A DNA stretch of 11,731 nt from Solirubrobacteraceae bacterium (GTDB lineage Bacteria > Actinomycetota > Thermoleophilia > Solirubrobacterales > Solirubrobacteraceae), in NCBI GenBank assembly GCA_025935735.1, contig JAICUS010000137.1, positions 1 through 11,731 of the forward strand, written 5' to 3'. Position numbers and translations under genes: made by a program. Shown piece after piece: positions 6,195-11,731 of the stretch. How positions within the stretch are numbered: the first letter of the stretch is position 1; each line of letters begins with the position of its first letter. The notes under the pieces were generated by a model. It saw only the letters and a program-made list of their open reading frames with translations. It did not search any database and was not told where the DNA came from.

Positions 6195-6677
6195 ATGGGT
6201 GACGACGGAGAGGGCCTGCGCGACCGGCTGGCCCGGCAGGGCGAGGACGCGCTGGGCAAGCTCGCCAACGACCTGCTGGAGAACCCGCTGGTCAACAGCG
6301 CCATCACGCGGGCGTTCTCCGCACGCGAGCGGGCGGCCCACGCCCAGGAGGCGGCGATGGGCGCGCTGAACCTCCCGTCGGCCGCCGACATCGACCGGCT
6401 CACGCGCCGCCTGCGCACGGTGAGCACGCGGATCGAGGGCGTCGAGGAGTCGCTCGACCGCCTGCAGGAGAGCGTCGACCGTCTGCAGTCCGGCGGCATG
6501 GGCGACCGGCTCGGCGCGCTGGAGGCGCAGCTCGGGCGGCTCGTCGCCGAGGTGGGCAGCATCGCCGCCGCGCTCGACGCCCGGCCGGCGCCGCTCCCGC
6601 GCGAGCAGGAGCGCCTGGCGGTCGACGAGCCGGCGCGCAAGCCGCCCGCCCGCCGCCGCGCCGCGAAACAGAAGTAG
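6195..6677 (+). CDS. Phasin-like coiled-coil protein, possibly polyhydroxyalkanoate or lipid granule associated
   Basis: The 160-residue protein has no signal peptide and is almost all helical. Residues about 7-60 are an amphipathic helical region containing LLENPLVNSAITRAF. Residues 63-128 form coiled-coil heptads (IDRLTRRLRTV, IEGVEESLDRLQESVDRLQ, LGALEAQLGRLVAEV). The C-terminus is Pro/Arg/Lys-rich (about 130-160). This layout is seen in actinobacterial proteins annotated as polyhydroxyalkanoate synthesis regulator or phasin, which coat or organise storage granules; that is a resemblance, not a motif-level proof. The start at 6195 (or 6192) is chosen from the AGGAGG site. It is followed after 20 bases by a second phasin-like gene and then an SCP-2 gene, probably one operon. 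No polymer synthase gene lies in the window, so the granule type is unknown. An alternative is a generic coiled-coil scaffold. Confidence 0.7.
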   Translation: MGDDGEGLRDRLARQGEDALGKLANDLLENPLVNSAITRAFSARERAAHAQEAAMGALNLPSAADIDRLTRRLRTVSTRIEGVEESLDRLQESVDRLQSGGMGDRLGALEAQLGRLVAEVGSIAAALDARPAPLPREQERLAVDEPARKPPARRRAAKQK

Positions 6678-6697
6678 GAGTAGGGTTCCGCAGCGCC

Positions 6698-7213
6698 ATG
6701 GCCAAGAAGAAGAAGGACAAGAAGGACGGCGCGCAGGCTGAGGCCGTCGACTCGATCCGCGCCGCCATCGAGCGCGGGCTGCAGATGTCCGCCGAGGGCG
6801 CGCAGGCGACCCGCGAGCGCACGCGCGACCTCGTGGACGAGATCGCCTCGGCCGCCGGGCGCGTGCGCCAGTCGCTCGAGGACATGCGCGTGCTGGACGA
6901 GCTGCGCAAGCTGCGCAACGAGATCGAGACGCTCGGCGCGCGCGTGACGGCCCTGGAGCGGCCGGGGTCCTCGGCGTCCTCGGCCTCCGGCGGCGCGGCC
7001 TCGGCGGCCAAGCCCGCGGCGAGCCGGGCTTCCCGCTCGCCGGCGAAGAAGGCGACGTCGGCGCGCAAGTCCACGAGCTCGCGCAAGTCGTCCAGCGCGC
7101 GCAGCTCGAGCGCCAAGAAGCCGGCGGCCCGCAAGTCCACGGCCAAGAAGTCGACCTCGACGACGCGCTCGCGGGCGAAGAAGGCGACCACCAAGCCGTC
7201 GACGAGCAGCTGA
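6698..7213 (+). CDS. Phasin-like protein with Lys/Ser/Ala-rich histone-like tail
   Basis: The 171-residue product has three parts. The first is a very basic N-terminus (MAKKKKDKKD). The second is a helical phasin-like region (about 12-88) that ends in a coiled coil (LDELRKLRNEIETLGARVTALE). The third is a low-complexity tail (about 90-171) of repeated KK, KS, AKKA and SS elements. This combination recalls PhaF of Pseudomonas, whose tail binds DNA and helps segregate polyhydroxyalkanoate granules. It also recalls the HBHA/MLDS-type lipid-droplet proteins of mycobacteria and rhodococci. The tail could bind nucleic acid or other polyanions (inference). It lies 20 bases after the first phasin-like gene and 3 bases before the SCP-2 gene. 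The only purine-rich site, GTAGGAG at 6674-6680, lies rather far upstream of the ATG. The tail is compositionally biased, so any similarity there is weak evidence. Confidence 0.72.
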   Translation: MAKKKKDKKDGAQAEAVDSIRAAIERGLQMSAEGAQATRERTRDLVDEIASAAGRVRQSLEDMRVLDELRKLRNEIETLGARVTALERPGSSASSASGGAASAAKPAASRASRSPAKKATSARKSTSSRKSSSARSSSAKKPAARKSTAKKSTSTTRSRAKKATTKPSTSS

Positions 7214-7216
7214 GGC

Positions 7217-7642
7217 ATGGGCGCCTCGTTCGAGTCGGCCCGGGAGCTCCGGGAGGTCATCGACGAGGTGTTCTCGATGATGGACCGCGACCCGGACATG
7301 GGTCCCAAGCTGCGCGATGCCGACACGCCGCAGCGCTTCGAGTTCACCGACTTCGACGCCGTGGTGAACATCCGCGCCGCCCGGCCGGACGAGGACGGCA
7401 ACCTCCACTGGGAGTGGTCCGACGACGTCGACTGGGAGCCCAAGGTCAAGATGGAGATGTCCTCGGAGGTGGCCAACCGCTACTTCCAGGGCAAGGAGAA
7501 CGTGCCCATGGCCGTCGCCCGCCGGCGCATCAAGACCAGCGGCGACCTGAAGGCCGCGCTCGCGCTGATCCCGATCACGAAGCCGATCTACGGCCAGTAC
7601 CGCGACTACGTCGAGCGCGAGAAGCCGCACCTGAAGGTCTGA
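7217..7642 (+). CDS. SCP-2 sterol-carrier-fold lipid-binding protein
   Basis: The 141-residue protein matches the stand-alone SCP-2 fold. After an N-terminal helix (8-22), a strand segment follows (FDAVVNIRA, then LHWEWSDDVDWEPKVKMEM). Next comes the diagnostic stretch SSEVANRYFQGKENVPMAVARRRIKTSGDLKAAL (about 82-115), corresponding to the family pattern of a Gly-Lys, an Ala-rich helix and a K-x-SGD turn. The C-terminus is helical (PITKPIYGQYRDYV). SCP-2 domains bind fatty acids, acyl-CoAs or sterols in a hydrophobic tunnel; they are not catalytic on their own. It begins 3 bases after the stop of the histone-tailed phasin-like gene, so cotranslation is likely and a role in moving lipid to or from an inclusion fits the context. 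The ligand cannot be read from sequence. Confidence 0.82.
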   Translation: MGASFESARELREVIDEVFSMMDRDPDMGPKLRDADTPQRFEFTDFDAVVNIRAARPDEDGNLHWEWSDDVDWEPKVKMEMSSEVANRYFQGKENVPMAVARRRIKTSGDLKAALALIPITKPIYGQYRDYVEREKPHLKV

Positions 7643-7651
7643 CCGGCGGGA

Positions 7652-7680
7652 TTGACACATCCGCGTCCGAGCGCTAGACC
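7652..7680 (+). promoter_or_regulatory. Candidate sigma-70-type promoter for the cyclase-tilS-hpt operon
   Basis: A perfect -35 box TTGACA (7652-7657) is followed after exactly 17 bases by TAGACC (7675-7680), a 3-of-6 match to the -10 consensus. It starts 9 bases after the stop of the SCP-2 gene. Transcription from it would begin near 7687, giving a leader of about 155 bases before the cyclase ATG at 7843. Confidence 0.45.
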
Positions 7681-7708
7681 TTCACGCACCGACAGGCCGG
7701 GTAGTGGA

Positions 7709-7746
7709 GAGCCCACTCGTGGGCTCGCTGCAAGGCGTCGCCCACG
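7709..7746 (+). promoter_or_regulatory. Two mutually exclusive hairpins in the cyclase leader
   Basis: GAGCCCA (7709-7715) pairs perfectly with TGGGCTC (7720-7726) around the four-base loop CTCG. The overlapping CGTGGGC (7718-7724) also pairs perfectly with GCCCACG (7740-7746) around a 15-base loop. Both 7-bp stems use the same TGGGC, so only one can form at a time, as in an attenuator or riboregulator. I do not recognise a known riboswitch family, and GC-rich DNA produces such stems by chance fairly often. Confidence 0.35.
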
Positions 7747-7792
7747 AACGAACGCCGCCGGCCGAGGCAGCGGGCCGCATTGCCCGCATGGC

Positions 7793-7816
7793 GCGGCGGG
7801 GCTCCGGTCCCGCCGC
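7793..7816 (+). terminator. GC-rich hairpin just before the cyclase gene
   Basis: GCGGCGGG (7793-7800), an eight-base loop and CCCGCCGC (7809-7816) form a perfect 8-bp stem, followed by TTCCGTC. It ends 26 bases before the cyclase ATG. It could terminate readthrough from the phasin/SCP-2 operon, or be the conditional terminator of the leader. Without a U-tract its strength is doubtful. Confidence 0.35.
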
Positions 7817-7842
7817 TTCCGTCTCGCGCTTCACTGTGACCC

Positions 7843-9003
7843 ATGCCGTCGTTCGCTGAGCTCGCGGACGCGCTGTCGATCTCGGAGTCGACGCTGCGGC
7901 GCTGGGTGGCGGAGGACATCGTGCCGCTGCGCGACGGCGAGTGGACGCCGGCGGCGGTCGCCCAGGCGCGGCTCGTGGCGCGGCTGCGGGCGCGCGGGCA
8001 CAGCCTGGACACCGTGCGGCGGGCGGCCCACGAGGGGCGGCTGGCCTACGGCTACATCGAGGACCTCGTCCCGTCCGACGGCGCGCCGCTGAGCGAGCGC
8101 GACGCGGCGCGCGAGACGGGGCTCGAGCCCGGGCTGCTGCGGCGCATCTGGACCGCGGCGGGGCTGCCGGCCGAGTCGCTGGAGGCGCTCTCCGAGGACG
8201 ACGTCGAGCTGCTGCGCCGGCTGGGCGCGGTGCTGGACGCCGGGCTGCCGCTCGTGGCCTTCCTGCAGCTCGTGCGCGTCTACGGGCAGGCGCTGGCCCA
8301 CATCGCCGACGCCGAGGCGAAGCTGTTCCACCTCTACGTGCACGAGCCGCTGATCCGTGACGGCGTGCCCGTCCTGGAGATCGCCGAGGAGCTGTCCGGC
8401 CTGGCGTCGGAGCTGCTGCCGCTGACCGGGCCGATCATGGAGCAGGTCCACCAGCGCTTCCTGCGCCAGGCGCTGGCCCAGGACGTGGTCGGGCACCTGG
8501 AGGCGGCCGAGCCGGACCTCGGCCGCCTGCGCGTGGCGATCGCCTTCGCCGACCTCGCCGGCTACACGCGGCTGACCGAGGAGATCGGCGAGGAGGAGGC
8601 GCTGGGGCTGGTCGAGCGCTTCGTCGAGCAGGTGAGCGCGACGCTGCCCGACGACGCGCGGGTGATCAAGACGATCGGCGACGAGGCGATGGTCGTCGGC
8701 ACCGACCCCCGCGGGCTGGCCGACTGGGCCGTCGGCTTCCAGGCGCTGGCCAGCGAGCGGCCGCTCCCCCGGATCGGCCTGCACTGCGGCTACGCGCTCT
8801 ACCGCGACGGTGACTACTACGGCCGCGCGGTCAACCTGGCCGCCCGCGTCGCCGCCCGGGCCGCCGGCGGCGAGGTCCTGGTCACCCGGGAGGTCCGCGA
8901 CGCCGCCGGCGCCAACCTCGCCTTCGACCACATCGGCGAGGTCAAGCTGAAGGGTTTCGACGAGGCGACCGAGCTGTTCCTGGCCCGGCCGGCGAAGCGG
9001 TGA
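7843..9003 (+). CDS. Soluble class III adenylate cyclase with N-terminal MerR-like HTH and regulatory domain
   Basis: The 386-residue protein makes cAMP from ATP in the cytosol; there is no membrane segment. Residues 1-75 resemble a MerR-type helix-turn-helix (FAELADALSISESTLRRWV). Residues about 83-215 resemble the adenylate cyclase regulatory domain of mycobacterial Rv1264, itself MerR-like (LSERDAARETGLEPGLLRRI) and known in Rv1264 to sense pH. Residues about 228-384 are the class III catalytic domain. All expected residues are present: metal-binding Asp237 (FADLAGYT) and Asp280 (IGDEAM), adenine-selecting Lys276 and Asp324 (GDYYG), and transition-state Asn331 and Arg335 (VNLAAR). It should therefore be an active homodimeric adenylate rather than guanylate cyclase. 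The length is close to Rv1264 (397 residues). The stop overlaps the tilS GTG by four bases. No clear ribosome-binding site precedes the ATG. DNA binding by the HTH is untested. Confidence 0.92.
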   Translation: MPSFAELADALSISESTLRRWVAEDIVPLRDGEWTPAAVAQARLVARLRARGHSLDTVRRAAHEGRLAYGYIEDLVPSDGAPLSERDAARETGLEPGLLRRIWTAAGLPAESLEALSEDDVELLRRLGAVLDAGLPLVAFLQLVRVYGQALAHIADAEAKLFHLYVHEPLIRDGVPVLEIAEELSGLASELLPLTGPIMEQVHQRFLRQALAQDVVGHLEAAEPDLGRLRVAIAFADLAGYTRLTEEIGEEEALGLVERFVEQVSATLPDDARVIKTIGDEAMVVGTDPRGLADWAVGFQALASERPLPRIGLHCGYALYRDGDYYGRAVNLAARVAARAAGGEVLVTREVRDAAGANLAFDHIGEVKLKGFDEATELFLARPAKR

Positions 9004-10247
9004 GCGCCGACCTGCTCGCCCGCGTGCAGGCGACCGGGCTGCTGGCCGGCCCGGTCCTCGTGCTCTTCTCCGGCGGGCGTGACTCGACGTGCCTGTTGGA
9101 CCTCGCGGTGCGGCTGGCGGGGCCCGTGCGGGCGCTGCACGTCAACTACGGGCTGCGGGAGGCGGCGGACGCCGACGAGGCGCACTGCCGCGAGGTGTGC
9201 GAGCGGCTGCGCGTGCCGCTCGACGTCGTGCGGGCGCAGTACGAGGCCGGCAACGCGCAGGCGTGGGCGCGGGAGGTGCGCTACGCGGAGGCCGCGCGGC
9301 TGGCGGGCGGCGCGCGGATCGCCGCCGGCCACACGGCGACCGACCAGGTGGAGACCGTGCTCTACCGGCTCGCAGCCTCGCCGGGGCGCCGCGCGCTGCT
9401 GGGCATGCCGGCGCGGGCCGGCGCGCTCGTGCGGCCGCTGCTGGGCGTGACCCGTGACGAGACGGCCGCCCACTGCGAGGCCCGCGGGCTGCCCTGGCGC
9501 GAGGACGAGAGCAACCCGCTGTCCGCGCGCGGACGCATCCGCGGCGAGCTCATCCCGTTGTTGCGCCATCTTCATCCGGCCGCCGAGGCCAACGTCCTCG
9601 CGACGCTGGAGGCGCTGCGCGAGGACGCCGAGGCGCTCGACGCGGCGGTGGCGGACGTGGAGCCGACGCTGGACGCGCTCGCCACGCTGCCCCCGGCACT
9701 CGCCCGGGTGGCCCTCCAGCGCATGGCCGGTGCCCCCTCCATCGCCGGCCACACCGCGGCGATCCTGGGGCTGTCGCGAACCGGTACCGCGGCGCTCGAC
9801 CTCCCCGGCGGCCTGCGGGCCGTCGCCGAGTACGGCCGCCTGCGGATCGAGCCCCGCGGCGAGCGCCCCGCCCCGGCGCCGGCGCGCCTGCCCGTCCCCG
9901 GCCGCACGGCCTACGGCGACGGCGAGATCACCTGCGAGCGCGGGCCCGGCCTGCCCGTGGCCGACGGCACGCTGGCGGCGGACGCGCTCGCGCCGGCGCT
10001 CGAGGTCCGGCCGTGGCGGGCCGGCGACCGGATGCGGCCGCTGGGGCTCGGCGGCAGCCGCTCGCTGCAGGACCTCTTCACCGACCGCAAGGTCCCGCGG
10101 GAGCGCCGGGCGGCGCTGCCCGTCGTCGTCTCGGACGGCGAGATCGCCTGGGTGCCGGGCGTGGCGACGGGCGAGCGGTTCCGTGTCACCGAGGCCACTG
10201 CCGACCGGGTGCGGCTGGTGTGGTCCCTACACTCCGCGGCCCGATGA
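9000..10247 (+). CDS. tilS: tRNA(Ile)-lysidine synthase TilS
   Basis: TilS uses ATP and lysine to turn C34 of tRNA-Ile(CAU) into lysidine, so that it reads AUA and is charged with isoleucine. It is normally essential. The 415-residue protein has the PP-loop ATPase motif SGGRDS (24-29). It also has HVNYGLR (47-53), a GHTATDQVET segment (110-119; the family usually has two acidic residues before Gln, here Thr-Asp), and the REDESNPLSARGRIR motif (167-181). After a variable middle region, the C-terminal TilS domain (about 335-415) reads WRAGDRMRPLG, then SLQDLFTDRKVP. The GTG start at 9000 forms a GTGA overlap with the cyclase stop, and the gene ends in an ATGA overlap with hpt, so the three are translationally coupled. 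tilS-hpt-ftsH order is widespread in Gram-positive bacteria. Its length suits a TilS with the extra C-terminal domain. Confidence 0.95.
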   Translation: MSADLLARVQATGLLAGPVLVLFSGGRDSTCLLDLAVRLAGPVRALHVNYGLREAADADEAHCREVCERLRVPLDVVRAQYEAGNAQAWAREVRYAEAARLAGGARIAAGHTATDQVETVLYRLAASPGRRALLGMPARAGALVRPLLGVTRDETAAHCEARGLPWREDESNPLSARGRIRGELIPLLRHLHPAAEANVLATLEALREDAEALDAAVADVEPTLDALATLPPALARVALQRMAGAPSIAGHTAAILGLSRTGTAALDLPGGLRAVAEYGRLRIEPRGERPAPAPARLPVPGRTAYGDGEITCERGPGLPVADGTLAADALAPALEVRPWRAGDRMRPLGLGGSRSLQDLFTDRKVPRERRAALPVVVSDGEIAWVPGVATGERFRVTEATADRVRLVWSLHSAAR

Positions 10248-10804
10248 GCGAGCAGATCGGCGAGATCCTGGTGCAGGCGGACGACCTGCAGCACCGCATC
10301 AAGGAGATAGCCGAGGACATCACGCGCGACTACGACGGCCGCGACCTGCTGCTGATCGGCGTGCTCAAGGGCGCGTTCCTGTTCCTGGCCGACCTCATGC
10401 GCCACCTCGAGGTCGGCTGCGAGGTCGACTTCATGGCGGTGGCCTCCTACGGCTCCTCGACCGAGTCCAGCGGCGTCGTGCGGATCCTCAAGGACCTCGA
10501 CGCGCCGCTGGAGGACCGCCACGTGCTGATCGTCGAGGACATCGTCGACTCCGGGCTGACGCTGCAGTACCTGCTGCGGACGCTCGAGGCCCGCGGCCCC
10601 GCGACCCTCGAGGTCTGCGCGCTGCTGACCAAGCCGAGCCGTCGCACGGTGGACCTCCCGGTCCGCTACACCGGATTCGAGATCCCCGACAAGTTCGCCA
10701 TCGGCTACGGGCTCGACTACGCCGAGCGCTACCGGAACCTTCCCTATGTGGCCGCGTTGGTCCTGGGGGAAGACGCCGACCCTTCGACGGTTCCACATAG
10801 TTGA
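10244..10804 (+). CDS. hpt: Hypoxanthine(-guanine) phosphoribosyltransferase
   Basis: This enzyme salvages hypoxanthine and guanine to IMP and GMP using PRPP. At 186 residues it has the normal bacterial length. Visible motifs are [11 protein letters not shown] (41-51; PPi-binding loop), [10 protein letters not shown] (68-77; flexible catalytic loop) and the PRPP signature [14 protein letters not shown] (94-107) with Glu98, Asp99 and Asp102. The purine-binding Lys150 is in [21 protein letters not shown]. The ATG overlaps the tilS stop (ATGA) and has no ribosome-binding site of its own, so translation depends on tilS. It is the last gene of the cyclase-tilS-hpt unit; ftsH follows after 163 bases. 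In Bacillus subtilis, TilS and HprT have been described as a complex acting on ftsH expression, which gives the conserved order a possible regulatory meaning here (inference). Confidence 0.95.
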   Translation: MSEQIGEILVQADDLQHRIKEIAEDITRDYDGRDLLLIGVLKGAFLFLADLMRHLEVGCEVDFMAVASYGSSTESSGVVRILKDLDAPLEDRHVLIVEDIVDSGLTLQYLLRTLEARGPATLEVCALLTKPSRRTVDLPVRYTGFEIPDKFAIGYGLDYAERYRNLPYVAALVLGEDADPSTVPHS

Positions 10805-10967
10805 TCGCCGCCCTGGTGCTCTCCGACGACGCCCCGGAGCCGCATTAGGCAGGCGAAAGCTTGGCGTCCCAGACTGGACCTACGCGCAGTCGATCGGCAT
10901 TTCCCCTGGTAGCCTTGACCGTCTTGACCCGCCGTATCACTTCCGCGCGCGGGATGCGCGCCGGCTC
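10805..10967 (+). promoter_or_regulatory. hpt-ftsH intergenic region with a CTTGACC direct repeat
   Basis: This 163-base gap probably holds the ftsH promoter. CTTGACC occurs twice, at 10914-10920 and 10923-10929, a 9-base period, ending 39 bases before the ftsH ATG. Each contains a TTGACC that could act as a -35 box, but no -10 lies 16-18 bases downstream; the nearest TATCAC (10935-10940) is too close. A weak 5-bp hairpin (CTCCG 10821-10825 with CGGAG 10835-10839) follows hpt. No gene is visible in the gap. Confidence 0.35.
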
Positions 10968-11731
10968 ATGAGTCGCTTCTTCAAGAGCGCCGCCTTCCCG
11001 ATCCTGATCGTGATCGTGCTGGCGTTCTTCGCGTCGAAGCTGATCGCGACGCACGACTCCACGAACTCGGCGTCGTTCGCCCTCTTCCAGAAGCAGCTCA
11101 ACCGCGGCCAGATCGCCACGGTGGTCCTGCACACCAAGGACCTCTCGGTGGACGTGACCACGAAGGGGCCGGACGCGCGGCGCTACACGGTCGGCTACGC
11201 CGACAACTACGGCGCCACCCTCACCAACAAGCTGCAGAACGCCTACAACGACGGGCAGATCCAGGACTACGACGTCAAGCCGGCCCGCAGCAGCGTGATC
11301 CTCAGCCTGCTGACCTACGTCTTCCCGATCCTGATCTTCATCGGGTTCTGGATCTTCCTCATGAACCAGGTCCAGGGCGGCGGGTCGAAGGTGATGTCGT
11401 TCGGCAAGTCGCGGGCCAAGCGCCTCAGCGTCGACTCGCCGAAGATCACCTTCCGCGACGTGGCCGGCGTGGACGAGGCGGTGGAGGAGCTCCACGAGAT
11501 CAAGGAGTTCCTGGAGAACCCGAAGAAGTTCCAGGCGCTGGGCGCGCGGATCCCGAAGGGCGTGCTGCTCTACGGCCCGCCCGGCACCGGCAAGACGCTG
11601 CTGGCCCGCGCGGTCGCGGGCGAGGCGGGCGTGCCGTTCTTCTCGATCTCCGGCTCGGACTTCGTGGAGATGTTCGTCGGCGTCGGCGCCTCCCGCGTGC
11701 GCGACCTGTTCGAGCAGGCCAAGCAGAACTC
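10968..11731 (+). CDS. ftsH: ATP-dependent zinc metalloprotease FtsH, 3'-truncated by window edge
   Basis: FtsH is a membrane-anchored hexameric AAA+ protease that extracts and degrades membrane and regulatory proteins. The window holds the first 254 codons. Residues about 8-24 are the first transmembrane helix. Residues about 30-108 are the extracytoplasmic FtsH_ext domain, and residues about 109-132 the second transmembrane helix. A Gly-rich linker leads to the AAA domain at [10 protein letters not shown] (163-171). The Walker A motif GPPGTGKT is at 203-210, and the pore-loop [14 protein letters not shown] at 235-248. Walker B, the SRH region and the HEXXH zinc protease lie beyond the window. 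The ATG at 10968 is chosen because it gives a short cytosolic N-terminus directly before the first helix. No strong ribosome-binding site is visible. An out-of-frame ATG at 10954 stops immediately. Identity is not in doubt. Confidence 0.96.
   Translation, partial: MSRFFKSAAFPILIVIVLAFFASKLIATHDSTNSASFALFQKQLNRGQIATVVLHTKDLSVDVTTKGPDARRYTVGYADNYGATLTNKLQNAYNDGQIQDYDVKPARSSVILSLLTYVFPILIFIGFWIFLMNQVQGGGSKVMSFGKSRAKRLSVDSPKITFRDVAGVDEAVEELHEIKEFLENPKKFQALGARIPKGVLLYGPPGTGKTLLARAVAGEAGVPFFSISGSDFVEMFVGVGASRVRDLFEQAKQN

Noticed and set aside
3671..6202. 843-codon plus-strand reading frame opposite the cell-wall hydrolase
   Set aside because: Its translation is repetitive Arg/Val/Asp/Gly without domains, while the minus strand shows a signal peptide and catalytic motifs.
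6990..7210. Repetitive DNA that could be read as a satellite or CRISPR-like array
   Set aside because: It is the coding sequence for the Lys/Ser/Ala-rich tail; repeats are irregular at the DNA level and there are no spacers.
7674..8012. Minus-strand frame of 112 codons ending in the cyclase leader
   Set aside because: Most of it is antisense to the cyclase start and Ser/Ala/Arg-rich; no ribosome-binding site or recognisable domain.
10821..10839. Intrinsic terminator after hpt
   Set aside because: Only a 5-bp stem with a nine-base loop and no T-run; not enough to call.

Overview
The window is about 11.7 kb of very GC-rich, gene-dense bacterial chromosome. Its features are short 1 to 14 base overlaps between genes, few strong Shine-Dalgarno sites, a sirtuin, an Rv1264-like soluble adenylate cyclase, phasin-like proteins and a tilS-hpt-ftsH neighbourhood. 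These point to an actinobacterium in the broad sense, and the deep Thermoleophilia/Solirubrobacterales branch is my best guess. That placement is inferred from gene content and style, not from a marker gene. I see no rRNA, tRNA, CRISPR array, insertion sequence or phage gene, and the window looks like ordinary chromosome.

Region 1 (1-2343, plus strand) is a translationally coupled lipid-catabolism operon. It holds the 3' part of a 3-hydroxyacyl-CoA dehydrogenase gene, then a second dehydrogenase C-terminal domain fused to an enoyl-CoA hydratase, then a Sir2-family NAD-dependent protein deacylase. Region 2 (2344-2637) lies between convergent genes and is almost entirely a nested inverted-repeat element. 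Region 3 (2638-5974, minus strand) holds a large exported cell-wall protein and a downstream unrecognised gene. The cell-wall protein joins an MltB-type lytic transglycosylase, a LytM/M23 domain that has lost its metal ligands, and an intact-looking M15-type zinc peptidase.

Region 4 (5975-6194) is a divergent regulatory region with direct repeats and a palindrome. Region 5 (6195-7642, plus) is a three-gene cluster: two phasin-like coiled-coil proteins, the second with a Lys/Ser/Ala-rich histone-like tail, and an SCP-2 sterol-carrier-fold protein. It is best read as a lipid or polyester inclusion surface module. Region 6 (7643-7842) is a structured leader: a sigma-70-type promoter candidate, two mutually exclusive hairpins and a GC-rich hairpin. 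It precedes region 7 (7843-10804), a class III adenylate cyclase coupled by 4-base overlaps to tilS and hpt. After a 163-base gap comes ftsH (10968 to the window end, partial).

The main points for a second look are the three-module cell-wall enzyme with a degenerate LytM core, the large palindrome at 2347-2625, the permuted and split beta-oxidation enzyme with its coupled sirtuin, the phasin/SCP-2 cluster, and the cyclase with its leader in front of tilS-hpt-ftsH. None of these alone proves a new system. All functional calls rest on motif reading without database searches.
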